NCBI GenBank assembly: GCA_027487485.1
Contig: JAIYDN010000059.1
Span: 124,001 to 188,000 of the forward strand
Source: Planctomycetaceae bacterium
GTDB taxonomy: Bacteria; Planctomycetota; Planctomycetia; Pirellulales; Pirellulaceae
Direction: 5' to 3'
DNA: 64,000 nucleotides
The notes below the pieces were generated by a model. The model saw only the letters and a list, made by a program, of their open reading frames with translations, made no database searches and was not told where the DNA came from. Both the position numbers and the translations under genes were made by a program. Below, one piece after another: positions 20,499-30,116 of the stretch (the stretch's first letter is position 1; the number at the start of each line of letters is the position of its first letter).

Positions 20499-21452
20499 AT
20501 GAATTGTATTCAGTCCCCGGTCTTTATTGCCGGCCACGGTGGAATGGTTGGTTCCGCCGTGTGCCGCAGGTTGGCCAAGGAACCAAATGTACGTGTGATT
20601 ACTCGCACACGTCAGGATTTGGATCTGTGCGACGAGGCTCAGGTGAATCGATTCTTTGAACAGGAGAAACCTGCGACCGTTATTTTTGCGGCAGCAAAAG
20701 TAGGTGGGATTCTCGCCAACAAAATGTACCCCGTCGAATTTTTGACGGACAATCTACGGCAAGAGTTGGCGACCATTCATGCTAGTTATCAGCACGGTGT
20801 CAAGCGATTTTTGTTTTTGGGTAGCACCTGCATCTACCCTCGGATGGCGAAACAGCCAATCCTCGAATCCGAACTCCTAGCCAGCCCGCTTGAACCGACC
20901 AATGAAGCCTATGCGCTGGCAAAGATCGCAGGCTTGAAATTGTGCCAGTACTTTCGCCAACAGTACGGAGTCCTGTTTCACTCGGCCATGCCTACCAATC
21001 TGTACGGGCCTGGCGACAACTATCATCCAGACCACAGCCACGTGCTACCTGGCCTAATCCGCCGCATCCATGAAGCCAAAGTGGCCGGGGACGCGAGCGT
21101 TACCATCTGGGGAACTGGAACTCCATTGCGAGAATTTTTGCATGTCGACGATTTGGCCGATGCAATACTGCACCTATGCGGATTAGAGAACCCACCCGAT
21201 TGGGTCAATGTTGGCACCAGCTTGGACCACAGCATTTTGACGCTTGCAACTTTGGTGGCAAAAACAATTGGCTTCGCTGGAGCAATTCTTACCGACCCAA
21301 CACGCCCCGATGGAACCCCGCGAAAACTGACCGACACCACTTTGCTTCGATCCACTGGCTGGGCACCAAAAATCGAACTCGAACAGGGGATTCGCGATAC
21401 TTACCAGTGCTTCCTTCGCGAATTCGACTCCGGACATCTCCGGTCCAAGTAG
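20499..21452 (+). CDS. fcl: GDP-L-fucose synthase
   Basis: Epimerises and reduces GDP-4-keto-6-deoxymannose to GDP-L-fucose with NADPH, supplying fucose for surface polysaccharide. This is an extended short-chain dehydrogenase: the dinucleotide motif is [15 protein letters not shown], the family block is [20 protein letters not shown], the active-site Ser is in [10 protein letters not shown], and the catalytic Tyr-X3-Lys is in [36 protein letters not shown] is diagnostic for Fcl. Length is 317 residues, as expected. It starts 18 bp after enolase and may be read through with it. The GDP-mannose dehydratase partner is not in the window. Confidence 0.93.
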   Translation: MNCIQSPVFIAGHGGMVGSAVCRRLAKEPNVRVITRTRQDLDLCDEAQVNRFFEQEKPATVIFAAAKVGGILANKMYPVEFLTDNLRQELATIHASYQHGVKRFLFLGSTCIYPRMAKQPILESELLASPLEPTNEAYALAKIAGLKLCQYFRQQYGVLFHSAMPTNLYGPGDNYHPDHSHVLPGLIRRIHEAKVAGDASVTIWGTGTPLREFLHVDDLADAILHLCGLENPPDWVNVGTSLDHSILTLATLVAKTIGFAGAILTDPTRPDGTPRKLTDTTLLRSTGWAPKIELEQGIRDTYQCFLREFDSGHLRSK

Positions 21453-21458
21453 CCAAAA

Positions 21459-22811
21459 CTAATCGACCTTCACGATCCATCGGTCTTCATCGGGCTCGAT
21501 GGTTCGCATCACGAATTCGACATGGTCCGATTGCACATTGGACCACACCGGAACCGGCGCCATTGCAAACTGCTCCGCTAGAGCCGATGCAGAGATCGAT
21601 TTCGGGAATAGCTGCAATACGGCCGAGTCCAGCCGGACGGAGCTCCAGACGCCCGCCCCAATACGACATGACTTTTTCTCGATAGCAACTCGCTCGAGGG
21701 AAGGGTGCATGGCCAACTGAGTTGCCAGTCGTTTGGCCCTATGATCCAGATTGTCGAGACTCGTCGATAAAGAAGCACCGATCGGAAGCTGTATCCAATC
21801 TTCCAAGGTGGTCGACGCTTGGAGCGTTCGGAGCAAAGCCGCTTTGGTATCGCTGCTCGCCTGCCAACCGACACTGTCAGCCATTTTGGTAATTGACTCC
21901 AAGATCTCATTCTTGCCTAAGAGGATTCCACAACTAGGTCCGCCCAAAAATGCATCGCCTGGAACGATCACGAGCTCGACGTTCTTTTCCCAGCTTTCAG
22001 AAATGACTCTGGACTGCACCCCCAGTTCGCTCAGATCATGCAGTGAACCATCCATCAAGATCTCGATGATCGAAGCGCTTTGTTGCACCGCCACATCGAT
22101 GCTACTACGTCGATGTTCCCGCCGCGACTCGATCGACAGGGCGTTGGGTGATGCCATTAGCAAAACTCCGTTCGGTGCGGTCAGCGCTTCGCTGAAATCC
22201 GATCGTTCGCAATCTTGCATGGTTCCAATCTCGATCGTGCGAACCTTGGCTTGATCCAAGATCGCTCGGACATTACCACCAGGCGTTGTGCCGCTTTGCG
22301 GAAGGCGAATGCAGTCCACCCTAGGCAGCACCCATTGCGATCCTTTCCCGGAGGCAACATCTGCGCATGCCGCCAGATAAAGTGCGATGGATATATTCGG
22401 AACGATCAGCACTGACGGGGCGCTAGTCATGCCCATGAGCAAATGGTTCAGCTGCGTATCCAGCTTGGTCGTCTCAGCGTATTGGGTATGGAGCTGATGC
22501 AATGTTCCAACAGCGTCTGCCCCTAAACGATGTGTGCACCAGCGACTTGAAAACAACTCGCCCGTAGCATTGATTCCCGGAGTTAGTCCTGGTTGAGCGT
22601 TGCGCAGCCAGGGCTCGGACACACTTTCCATCCACTTCCCGGTCTGCTGCAAGATTTGTTGGATGTTGCTAGCTTGCAACGTATCCTTCCAACCAAGTTT
22701 TTGGGCCGCGTCCTTCAGTGCAGAGATCAACGCGGGTTGAGCTACCAATTGGGACAGTTGTTTCACTGCCTCTACAGGCAGGAGATCCTTGAACGGTCCT
22801 GGAATTCGCAT
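21459..22811 (-). CDS. SelA-like protein lacking the PLP lysine
   Basis: A 450-residue homologue of L-seryl-tRNA(Sec) selenium transferase (SelA), similar in length to the enzyme. Family traces include the N-terminal helical domain, LTPGINATGELFSS (canonical INATGVVLHTNLGR), ANDxLIVPN-type spacing and VIVPGDAFLGGPSCGILLGK. In active SelA that last block reads SGDKLLGGPQAGI, with the Lys forming the pyridoxal-phosphate Schiff base. Here residue 287 is Ala. The INATG block has also lost its Asn-Leu-Gly-Arg. It cannot be a normal selenocysteine synthase. A structural or regulatory pseudoenzyme is likely. No selB, selD or tRNA-Sec was seen nearby. Confidence 0.8.
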   Translation of the reverse strand: MRIPGPFKDLLPVEAVKQLSQLVAQPALISALKDAAQKLGWKDTLQASNIQQILQQTGKWMESVSEPWLRNAQPGLTPGINATGELFSSRWCTHRLGADAVGTLHQLHTQYAETTKLDTQLNHLLMGMTSAPSVLIVPNISIALYLAACADVASGKGSQWVLPRVDCIRLPQSGTTPGGNVRAILDQAKVRTIEIGTMQDCERSDFSEALTAPNGVLLMASPNALSIESRREHRRSSIDVAVQQSASIIEILMDGSLHDLSELGVQSRVISESWEKNVELVIVPGDAFLGGPSCGILLGKNEILESITKMADSVGWQASSDTKAALLRTLQASTTLEDWIQLPIGASLSTSLDNLDHRAKRLATQLAMHPSLERVAIEKKSCRIGAGVWSSVRLDSAVLQLFPKSISASALAEQFAMAPVPVWSNVQSDHVEFVMRTIEPDEDRWIVKVD

Positions 22812-22829
22812 GATGGTCCTGTTTGACCG

Positions 22830-23888
22830 CTATTTCTTAAGCCAAAGAGATGTGGGGTACAATTTTGCAAGACGCGACTTGGCTTCTGTCGCGCGTTGGT
22901 TCTCACCTATCTTAGGCCAAAGCTGCGAAAGCCAATAGAGAGCTTCTGCATGGGCTTCGATCTCACTGGCATACAAGAGATCGGTCTTCAAATAAGAAAG
23001 AATCGCTTCTTCGTTGCGTCCTGCCGTTAGCAAGATGCCTCCCATGGCATTGTAGAGTTCCGAAAAAAGCTCGGCATCGCTAGAGTCCCCTTCGTCGACC
23101 ATCTTCTCAAGGGCTGCAAGCGCTTGATCCGCTTTCCCGTCGGTTGCATCGCAACCGATCAGTCCGACGCTGGCAAGTTTCTTGAGCTTCAGTGAGGCGG
23201 GATCGGAGACTTGTGCTTGCGTCACGACTTCAAACTTCGCCCGAGCTTCCGCGGTCTTTTTGAGAGCGAGAAGGGCTTTGCCCGCCAAGTAGCCACCCTT
23301 CACTTTCAAATCAGGGAAAGGGGCACCAGCAAGAACTCCGAAGTACTTCGCCGCTTGATCAGGAGCTCCTAAGGCCATGGCAAGTTCACCAAGCTTTTCC
23401 GAAGCCGTATAAAAATGATTCGAGGTGCTGTTTTCTTTAGCCCATGCCAAAAGCAGTTTTTGAGCCGCATTGGCATCCCCTTTTCCTTGCAAGGCGTTGG
23501 AAGCGGCCAGATACCCTCGATAAAAATCGTAATCTTGCTTAACGACGGGGGACTTAAGGGTGTCGTCCGCAACCTTCTTAAACTCTTGAATGGCCTGATC
23601 GATGTTCCCTTGGCTAATCAGGTCTTTGGCCTTTGTTAACGGTTGGGGTTCGCCGTCGTTGATGATACGAGCAATCTCATTGGTGGCAACGTTTTGATTC
23701 GCTCCTTTGACTTCGATGACGACCTTGTCTCGGGTTCGCTCGATAATTTTGCCTCGAATGGCAACGCCGCCTTTCAGCGTGAAAATGCGATCCTCTTGAG
23801 CGACAGCGATGCTTGACATCCACGCAAACGAGACAACTGCAACGCAGAGCGATAGGGAAAGTTGACGGTTCATACTTGTTAGGATCAT
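22830..23888 (-). CDS. Exported TPR-like protein
   Basis: A 352-residue exported protein with signal peptide SLSLCVAVVSFAWMSSIAVA (the Met at codon 1 or codon 6 can start it). After it comes a small beta domain (FTLKGGVAIRGKIIERTRDK) like the Sm/SH3-type strand units that often head planctomycete TPR proteins, then helical repeats of TPR type (SQGNIDQAIQEFKKVADDTL, ALGAPDQAAKYFGVLAGAPF). It is likely a periplasmic scaffold. The gene lies 38 bp downstream of the 1041-residue TPR gene, so the two are probably co-transcribed. Confidence 0.75.
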   Translation of the reverse strand: MILTSMNRQLSLSLCVAVVSFAWMSSIAVAQEDRIFTLKGGVAIRGKIIERTRDKVVIEVKGANQNVATNEIARIINDGEPQPLTKAKDLISQGNIDQAIQEFKKVADDTLKSPVVKQDYDFYRGYLAASNALQGKGDANAAQKLLLAWAKENSTSNHFYTASEKLGELAMALGAPDQAAKYFGVLAGAPFPDLKVKGGYLAGKALLALKKTAEARAKFEVVTQAQVSDPASLKLKKLASVGLIGCDATDGKADQALAALEKMVDEGDSSDAELFSELYNAMGGILLTAGRNEEAILSYLKTDLLYASEIEAHAEALYWLSQLWPKIGENQRATEAKSRLAKLYPTSLWLKK

Positions 23889-23926
23889 GAGGTAACGAAG
23901 AGAGTGAAGTTGCGAGTGACTGAATC

Positions 23927-26900
23927 TTAGTTGGAGGGAGCCGGATCGACTTTAGGTCTAAATTCATTTAAGCCAATCGCGGGTTTTCCAAGTTCTTGTT
24001 GGATCTCCAAGGTCAGCTTTTCAAACTTAGCGAGTGATTCGGGACCACCCAATTCAGGGTAGGTTTGCATCGTTTGGCGAATATCCGATAGGGCTCGATC
24101 AAGAGTCTTTTTCTTGGCATCGCCAGATTCGGACGATGCCATCAACTTGCGACAAACAGCAACGTTTAATCGAGCTTCAAAAAAGATATCTTTGAAGTCG
24201 TTTAACCTTTTGGATGTGACCGTGCTGATGGTGCCCCAGCCCCAGACTTGATTCACTTTTTTGTCGTTGGGTTCCGAGCCTAACAGGGCCTTCTTGAGAA
24301 GCTCTTTATCTTGGCCAGCCGCCCATGCCTGCAAGTTACGAGCGGCTTCCACTTGGATGGTCAAGTTGCTTGCGGACTTTTTGAGCGTTTGAACGAATAT
24401 CGCATTCGCTTCTTCGAACTTGCCTGATCCGCTTTTGGCCAAGCCAAGCTTCAACTGAAATTCCTCGGGCTTCCGTTTAGCATCAATCAAATCCGACTCA
24501 GGCTTCGTTGCAATCTTACTAAAAGCAGACTCCGCGATTGCCATCAAGTTTTTGCCATTAGCCTCCAAGGAAGGCGTTTTTAACATGGTGGTCGCCACCA
24601 CAAAGATGGATGTACCAGCCGAATCAAGAGTGCTGATGTCCGAGCTCACGGACACTAACTGCTCAATCAGAAGGCCGAATGCTTCTGCCAGTTTGACTTG
24701 CTCGTTGATGTCCTTGGTCGCTTCCAGTTTTGATTGAAGCTCGATGGCGAGATTTCGAAGCGAATTGGTGAGAAGCGTATCGTCTCCTGCGGTCAAGGTC
24801 TTCATCTTGCCAACCAGATTAGATACATCGTCAGCCACAAGCGTACGTTTGCCCATTCCGGAGGCTTGAACCATCGCTTGCAACATGATCCGATAACCTT
24901 CAAGCTTGGTATTCGATTCCAAATTGAGTACGGATTCAATAAGGCTGATCACTCCTTTGTCTTTGGCTTCTAAAACAGACAACGCTTCATCCACGCGATC
25001 GGACGCAAGGTAGATGCTTGCCAGCGCGTTCACGCCGGATACCAAAATCTTATCGGCCTTCGAAGGATCCAAATCTTTGAAAGTGGCGGCCAGTAATTTC
25101 TCAGCTCGATCCTTCAAGCTGATATCCTCGGCCGTTTCCGTTGTCTTTTCTGCTCGATGCTTGGCCGCAGCTTTGCGGTAATCACCCCACAAGATTTGCC
25201 CCAGCATACTTGCGCCGCCACCTCCCTGGCCGTCTGCCAAGGCAACGTACTGCTCCGCCTTGTCATACATTTTGTGAATCAAGGCCAGCTTCACCAAAAG
25301 GTCAACTGCATTGGTGGCTTCCTCCGATTCGGGCGAGGTTTGTCGAAGACGTTTGGCCAAGGACTCGAGCGGGCGCATCAATACTATTTGTTGCTCCGGG
25401 GCGGCATCCACAATCAATTTGTTCAGCCCCATCAAAGCGAATCCGCCGGCCTTTTCAGCTTTGTCGGTACCGTTGGCAGAAACCAACAAGTCTTGAGCAA
25501 CCGCAATGGACTCCCAAATCTGATCGGTGCGAAGCAATAAGTAGGCGAGCAAAAATCTTGCTTCCAACAAGTCATCGCGAGAATCTTTTTCGTTGTATTG
25601 CTTCAAGCCTCGTCGATACAACTCAATCGCCTGTTGACGATCTCGCATCGAATCGGCCTTGATCTCCTCCAATTGCTGTGTGAGAGCGGGCTTGTCTGCT
25701 TCGCTGGCGGATTGAAGCTGCTTTTCTACCACAGGAAGGGTGGAATCGGCGTCTTCCGCTCGATTCAACCGTTCGCGGCCTGCTTTGATCGAGTCCGCAA
25801 AGTTTCTTGATTCGGGCAATTTCACGTCCACCTTTTCGGCCACTTCGACCCCGAGTTCCCCGAGCAGGATTTTGGCCTTTCGAACCGACTCAAGCACGCC
25901 TAGGTCCCGAGACGATTGCCGCTTGACGATTGCCTGAAGTAGCTCGCGAGCTTCCCTGCGATTATTGCGAATCTTGTTATCATCTTTTGCATCGATCTTA
26001 GGAACGTAAGCCAATCGAGCTTCGGCAATTGCAAGTTGAAGATCGATCCACTCCGGTTCCGATTTTTCGTTTCCGCCAACTCCCTTCAGAGCTTCATCAC
26101 CGCGAGCGATCGCTGCTTCGTACTTAGCGGTCTTCTCACTCGAATCCAATCGAATGATTCCAGCGATCGCTTGCACTCGCCAAGTCTTGAAGATCCCCTG
26201 ACCTTCATTCTCGGCAACGCGCGTGTAGCTGTCGCGTGCTTCTTCTACTTTTCCAAGTTGGCTCTGCACGTCGGCTCGATACAACAAGCTCAGCATGCGC
26301 CGCCCTGCTTCGGTTGAGGCGCTGGTTTTATCGATGATTTGAGACAACGCTGCTTCCGACTTTTCCAGCCATTGACGCGATTCCGCAGAGTCCGATGCAT
26401 AGGTTTGGCCGACATACTCCATCATTTTTGCGGAGAGGATCTGAGCCTGGCGGTACTCTGCTTGATAACGGTCTCGACGCTCCTTCCCCTTGGTGTCGTC
26501 TGGCTTGATCTTGTCCCCCTTCATGGCTTCAAGAATGGGCTTAAGTTCTTCGATGATACGATTGTAAAGATCAAGAGCTTCGGTATAGGATTCTCGAGCC
26601 TTGACGCGGAGGTTTTCGGCAGTGTCTTTGTTCTCGTCTTTCTTACTTTCCGCGATCGCCGTTTGAGCTCGGCTCAAAAGCAAGTCACCCAACTTGGTCT
26701 GTGCCTCGCTGCGTCGCAAGTGATTCGGGAACTGAGTCAGAAAGGCTTTGTAATCCTTTTCAATTGCAGCAACGCGTTCATCCCGTTGCTGGACCGTCTT
26801 GCTGGCCATCAAGGAGTCTTGTAACAACAAGATTCGCTCCAATGGCAGATCTTCCTTCATGCTCTCTGGCAACCGATTCTGCGCTACGCTGATCTCAAGG

Positions 26901-27052
26901 TACTTGAGCCCAATCTCGTACATCTTCTCTTCGCGCAGCCGGTCCAAAAACTTCTTGACCGGCTCCTCGCCAAACAACACGAATCCATGGATTAACGAAA
27001 AGGCGAATGCAATGCTGACGGCTTTCGTCAGCGGTTGAAAGAGCGCTTGCAT
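23927..27052 (-). CDS. Large exported TPR-type repeat protein
   Basis: A 1041-residue protein with an N-terminal signal (AVSIAFAFSLIHGFVLFG). The rest is almost entirely amphipathic helix pairs of TPR/SEL-like type, for example ARESYTEALDLYNRIIEELK, SQLGKVEEARDSYTRVAENE and DRVDEALSVLEAKDKGVISL, with one Gly-rich break (DGQGGGGASMLGQILWG). There is no catalytic motif. It is probably a periplasmic protein-interaction scaffold working with its downstream TPR neighbour. It starts 255 bp from the cytochrome gene upstream. Confidence 0.78.
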   Translation of the reverse strand: MQALFQPLTKAVSIAFAFSLIHGFVLFGEEPVKKFLDRLREEKMYEIGLKYLEISVAQNRLPESMKEDLPLERILLLQDSLMASKTVQQRDERVAAIEKDYKAFLTQFPNHLRRSEAQTKLGDLLLSRAQTAIAESKKDENKDTAENLRVKARESYTEALDLYNRIIEELKPILEAMKGDKIKPDDTKGKERRDRYQAEYRQAQILSAKMMEYVGQTYASDSAESRQWLEKSEAALSQIIDKTSASTEAGRRMLSLLYRADVQSQLGKVEEARDSYTRVAENEGQGIFKTWRVQAIAGIIRLDSSEKTAKYEAAIARGDEALKGVGGNEKSEPEWIDLQLAIAEARLAYVPKIDAKDDNKIRNNRREARELLQAIVKRQSSRDLGVLESVRKAKILLGELGVEVAEKVDVKLPESRNFADSIKAGRERLNRAEDADSTLPVVEKQLQSASEADKPALTQQLEEIKADSMRDRQQAIELYRRGLKQYNEKDSRDDLLEARFLLAYLLLRTDQIWESIAVAQDLLVSANGTDKAEKAGGFALMGLNKLIVDAAPEQQIVLMRPLESLAKRLRQTSPESEEATNAVDLLVKLALIHKMYDKAEQYVALADGQGGGGASMLGQILWGDYRKAAAKHRAEKTTETAEDISLKDRAEKLLAATFKDLDPSKADKILVSGVNALASIYLASDRVDEALSVLEAKDKGVISLIESVLNLESNTKLEGYRIMLQAMVQASGMGKRTLVADDVSNLVGKMKTLTAGDDTLLTNSLRNLAIELQSKLEATKDINEQVKLAEAFGLLIEQLVSVSSDISTLDSAGTSIFVVATTMLKTPSLEANGKNLMAIAESAFSKIATKPESDLIDAKRKPEEFQLKLGLAKSGSGKFEEANAIFVQTLKKSASNLTIQVEAARNLQAWAAGQDKELLKKALLGSEPNDKKVNQVWGWGTISTVTSKRLNDFKDIFFEARLNVAVCRKLMASSESGDAKKKTLDRALSDIRQTMQTYPELGGPESLAKFEKLTLEIQQELGKPAIGLNEFRPKVDPAPSN

Positions 27053-27199
27053 CGGATCATTCCAAAAGACGGGGGAGGTTTACGCATCTTCGAAATCGAA
27101 GCTGCACTGGTGACGAGTGAGGAGACCTTGTCCAACAGTATTGTAACCGAGAATGTGAAAAGGGGTTATTTTTGACTGCTGATTTCGTAGGTAACTCGG

Positions 27200-27229
27200 C
27201 TTGCCCCCCTGCAAACCCAGGGGGACAAG
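27200..27229. repeat. Intergenic GC-rich hairpin
   Basis: CTTGCCCCCCTG (27200-27211) pairs with CCAGGGGGACAAG (27217-27229) around a short loop. It lies between the cytochrome gene and the TPR gene, both on the minus strand. No T-run follows on either strand, so it is not a standard terminator. Confidence 0.5.
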
Positions 27230-27306
27230 GAACGAGCTCGATCAGCGATTGCCGCGCAGCGGATTTCCTGGCGAACAAGGAATCCTATCTACATTCCAGG
27301 AAGCTT

Positions 27307-27672
27307 TTACTTGCCTTTGAACTTGTCGTGGCAAGCCTTGCAATTGGTCGCGGCTTTGAGTTCATCCAGGCTACCGTCCCGACCTGTAACGACCTTGGCC
27401 GCAGCGAGGAGAGCCGTTCCGGACTGAACTTTCCATTCGATTCCATCCCCCTTGGGAGCATCGTTTTCCACCATGTCCACGAGATAATCGAGAAACAGCT
27501 TCTTGTCCTCGTCGCTTGCATCGCCGCTCAGCACCTTTTTGACCAAGCTTGTTTCGCCAGCAAAGGCACCTTTCATCACTTCTTTGACAGACTTCTTGGG
27601 AGCAAAGTTGTTTGCCAACGCAAATCCACCCACCAACGACAATGCAACAGCTAAAGTTAGTACACGACGCAT
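27307..27672 (-). CDS. Exported class II-like cytochrome c
   Basis: A 121-residue protein with a signal peptide (MRRVLTLAVALSLVGGFALA). A single haem-binding motif CKACH lies seven residues from the C-terminus (CKACHDKFKGK). A C-terminal CxxCH on a mostly helical protein is the layout of class II cytochromes c (cytochrome c' and c556). The middle segment KLFLDYLVDMVENDAPKGDG is helical. It probably carries electrons or binds small ligands in the periplasm. No neighbouring redox gene indicates the partner. Confidence 0.78.
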   Translation of the reverse strand: MRRVLTLAVALSLVGGFALANNFAPKKSVKEVMKGAFAGETSLVKKVLSGDASDEDKKLFLDYLVDMVENDAPKGDGIEWKVQSGTALLAAAKVVTGRDGSLDELKAATNCKACHDKFKGK

Positions 27673-27767
27673 TCAAAGATCCTCATCGAAAGGGAAACCA
27701 AGTATCAAAACGAATTCGAACACGCTAAGAATTCTACCCAGTTCTCCTGAAACAATCTTCTAGTTGC

Positions 27768-28166
27768 TTACTCGGAACCGCTCAGCATTTCGAGAAGTAG
27801 TTTTATGGCCAGAAAACCCTTTAAGTCAATGAGCCCCATGAACTGGAAGCCAGCTCGGTATCCACCTAATTGATTGGAATCACAGCGAACGCACTTCGCT
27901 TGAACAGCAACAAGCTCCTTATCATGACTAAGAACGTAGATGTACTTTTCTTGCTCTAAAAACGGCTTAGTGACGAAAACCAACGAACCTCGCGAGGAAA
28001 GGTCCACCGTAATACAAGGCCAGCAATCTACGATTTCCCTGGAGTCATCGAGCTTGATCACTAAGCAGCCCATGTTTCGATGTGATCGCAATTCACTTCG
28101 AAGCTCAGCACCTTTCGTAGCCCCAGTCGACAGGGAAGTGAACGTCGAATTGATAATTCGATCCAT
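27768..28166 (-). CDS. PilZ-domain-like protein
   Basis: A 132-residue protein (from MDRIINS; the frame extends to 28223). It shows features of PilZ domains, which bind cyclic di-GMP: basic/Arg residues near the domain start (ELRSELRSHRNMGCLVIK), then TVDLSSRGSLVFV corresponding to the D-x-S-x-x-G motif, and a final strand RAGFQFMGL. The RxxxR motif is only approximate (RSELRSHR), so nucleotide binding is uncertain. No flagellar or pilus genes lie adjacent. Confidence 0.6.
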   Translation of the reverse strand: MDRIINSTFTSLSTGATKGAELRSELRSHRNMGCLVIKLDDSREIVDCWPCITVDLSSRGSLVFVTKPFLEQEKYIYVLSHDKELVAVQAKCVRCDSNQLGGYRAGFQFMGLIDLKGFLAIKLLLEMLSGSE

Positions 28167-28223
28167 TCGCTTCTCTTGCAGAAGTTTTGCGTTTGCTTGT
28201 GAGAACAGTGCTAACATTTGCAT

Positions 28224-28728
28224 CCCAATTCAGACAATACCTTAAGGACTTCTCGTTAGACCAATCCCCTCTGCTTGTTGAATAAGTCAACAAAAGGGAC
28301 GGGCTGCAGCAGCTTCTCGCTTTCGAGAACATTCGGGGAAACACGCCCCAATCCAACAATACGGCACAAGACCGATCCCTTAAGGAAAAAGTGAGATGTG
28401 GTTTGCAACATATTGCAGGCAAGGTCGCAATGGTGGGATTGTAACCAAAAAAACGTTGATTCGTGGGGACTTCTGGCAAGCCGAATTGCCTAAATCACGT
28501 CGAAGCGATCGGTTTTTCGCTGTGCTTTGGCGAATTAAGGACCGAAGATCGATTTACTTGGCAGCGAAAACACACAACAAATTGCGTGAGAATGAGAACA
28601 AAAGGGGTGTTTTCGTGCACCTTCCCAAGACAAAATGAGAATCCGTCCGGCCCCATCGTTGCCTTGTCGGACTGCCAGCCCAACACCTTTTCAACTTCTA
28701 TCACCTACCCTTGGAGCCTCCCTCAATC
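28224..28728. other. Intergenic region before the oxidoreductase
   Basis: About 500 bp between divergent genes. I see no gene, RNA or repeat with support. Open frames on both strands are short and lack family features. Confidence 0.4.
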
Positions 28729-30063
28729 ATGATCCAACCAAGCCGTCGCGAATTCATCAAGAAAACAACCGTCGCAGCTACAGCTGCCTCGATGGTTCCC
28801 TACATTCACTCCTCCGCGAAAGCAGCCAGGCTTTCTGCAAACGATCGATTCACCATCGGCTGCATCGGTGTTGGCAGCATGGGAACCGGCGACGCTCAGG
28901 GCCATGCACGATTTGGCGATGTGGTCGCGGTTTGCGATGTCGATTCCGTTCACGCCGATCGTGCCAAAAATCACGAAGGGATCGGGAAGGGAAAAGCGGA
29001 TTCCTACAGCGACTATCGAAAGTTGCTCGAACGAAAAGACATCAACGTGGTGAGTATCGTTACGCCAGATCACTGGCACACCAAGATCGCGATCGAAGCG
29101 TTGCAAGCCGGCAAACATGTGTTTTGCCAAAAGCCTCTTACGTTGACCTTGGAAGAAAATCTCCTGATCCGCGCTGCATGCAAAGCGAATCCCAACTTGG
29201 TCTTCGTCATTGGCACCCAACAACGTTCGGACCGTGACCGATTCCTTCGAGCGGTGAACATGGCTCACAAAGGACTGCTTGGCGATATCAAGAAAATCAC
29301 TTGCGGTATCAACGGCAGCCCCACCGGCGGCCCGTTCGAAAAAGTAGATCCGCCCGCTCAGCTCGATTGGGACATGTGGCTTGGGCAAGCTCCGAAAGTC
29401 GACTATCTCGAGCGACGTTGCCACTACGAATTCCGCTGGTGGTATGAATACTCCGGTGGAAAGTTCACCGATTGGGGTGCTCACCATATCGACATCGCTC
29501 TTTGGGCGGCCAAGCTAAGCGAACAGGGGACCGGCCCTGTTGAAATCGACGGCACCGATTCCGTGCACCCGGTCGAATTCAAAGACGGCAACCCGCTTGT
29601 GGACAACTCGTACAACACCTCACATGATTTCAACATTATCCACAAGATGGCTAATGGATTGGAAATCATTGTCACCAGCCGTGGTGATAACGGGATCCTG
29701 ATCGAAGGCACCAAGGGCCGCATTTTCGTGAATCGCGAAAAGATTACTGGCCTTCCCATCGAGGAACATTGGGACAAGGAAGCCTACACCGAGGATGATG
29801 TGAAGGCTCTGTACAAGAGCAAGAAGTACGAAGGGCACAAAGAAAACTTCTACACCTGCATTCGCGAAGGTGGCTTACCTGTCTCCGACGTTTACTCGCA
29901 CCTTCAAACCATGAATATGTGCCATCTGTCAGCTATTGCCGCTCGACTCAAACGCACCATTCGATGGAATCCTAAAACGGAAATGATCGAAGGCGATGAC
30001 ATGGCCAAGGCCATGCAAGCACGAAAACCTCGCGCAGGTTTCGAAATCCCTAAGCTTGGCTAA
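28729..30063 (+). CDS. TAT-exported Gfo/Idh/MocA-family oxidoreductase
   Basis: A 444-residue NAD(P)-dependent dehydrogenase of the type abundant in planctomycetes for sugar and glycoside metabolism. The N-terminus SRREFIKKTTVAATAASMVP is a twin-arginine-like signal, so it is probably exported folded with its cofactor. The Rossmann motif is IGCIGVGSMGTGDAQGHARF. The EKP-like motif is FCQKPLTLTLEENLL. WWYEYSGGKFTDWGAHHIDI is the substrate-site block of the exported subfamily. The ATG at 28729 is used; a TTG at 28711 would extend it. The sugar substrate cannot be told. It is a single gene facing trpF. Confidence 0.9.
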   Translation: MIQPSRREFIKKTTVAATAASMVPYIHSSAKAARLSANDRFTIGCIGVGSMGTGDAQGHARFGDVVAVCDVDSVHADRAKNHEGIGKGKADSYSDYRKLLERKDINVVSIVTPDHWHTKIAIEALQAGKHVFCQKPLTLTLEENLLIRAACKANPNLVFVIGTQQRSDRDRFLRAVNMAHKGLLGDIKKITCGINGSPTGGPFEKVDPPAQLDWDMWLGQAPKVDYLERRCHYEFRWWYEYSGGKFTDWGAHHIDIALWAAKLSEQGTGPVEIDGTDSVHPVEFKDGNPLVDNSYNTSHDFNIIHKMANGLEIIVTSRGDNGILIEGTKGRIFVNREKITGLPIEEHWDKEAYTEDDVKALYKSKKYEGHKENFYTCIREGGLPVSDVYSHLQTMNMCHLSAIAARLKRTIRWNPKTEMIEGDDMAKAMQARKPRAGFEIPKLG

Positions 30064-30116
30064 TCGATCGATAGATTGGTCGATCGGACCTTGAGTCATT
30101 CTGCCTTGGGTCACTC

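Noticed and set aside
27200-27229. Terminator of the cytochrome gene
   Set aside because: The hairpin is strong, but no T-run follows it on either strand; kept only as a hairpin.
28396-28638. 80-codon plus frame before the oxidoreductase
   Set aside because: No similarity, poor start context and overlapping minus frame; region looks non-coding.
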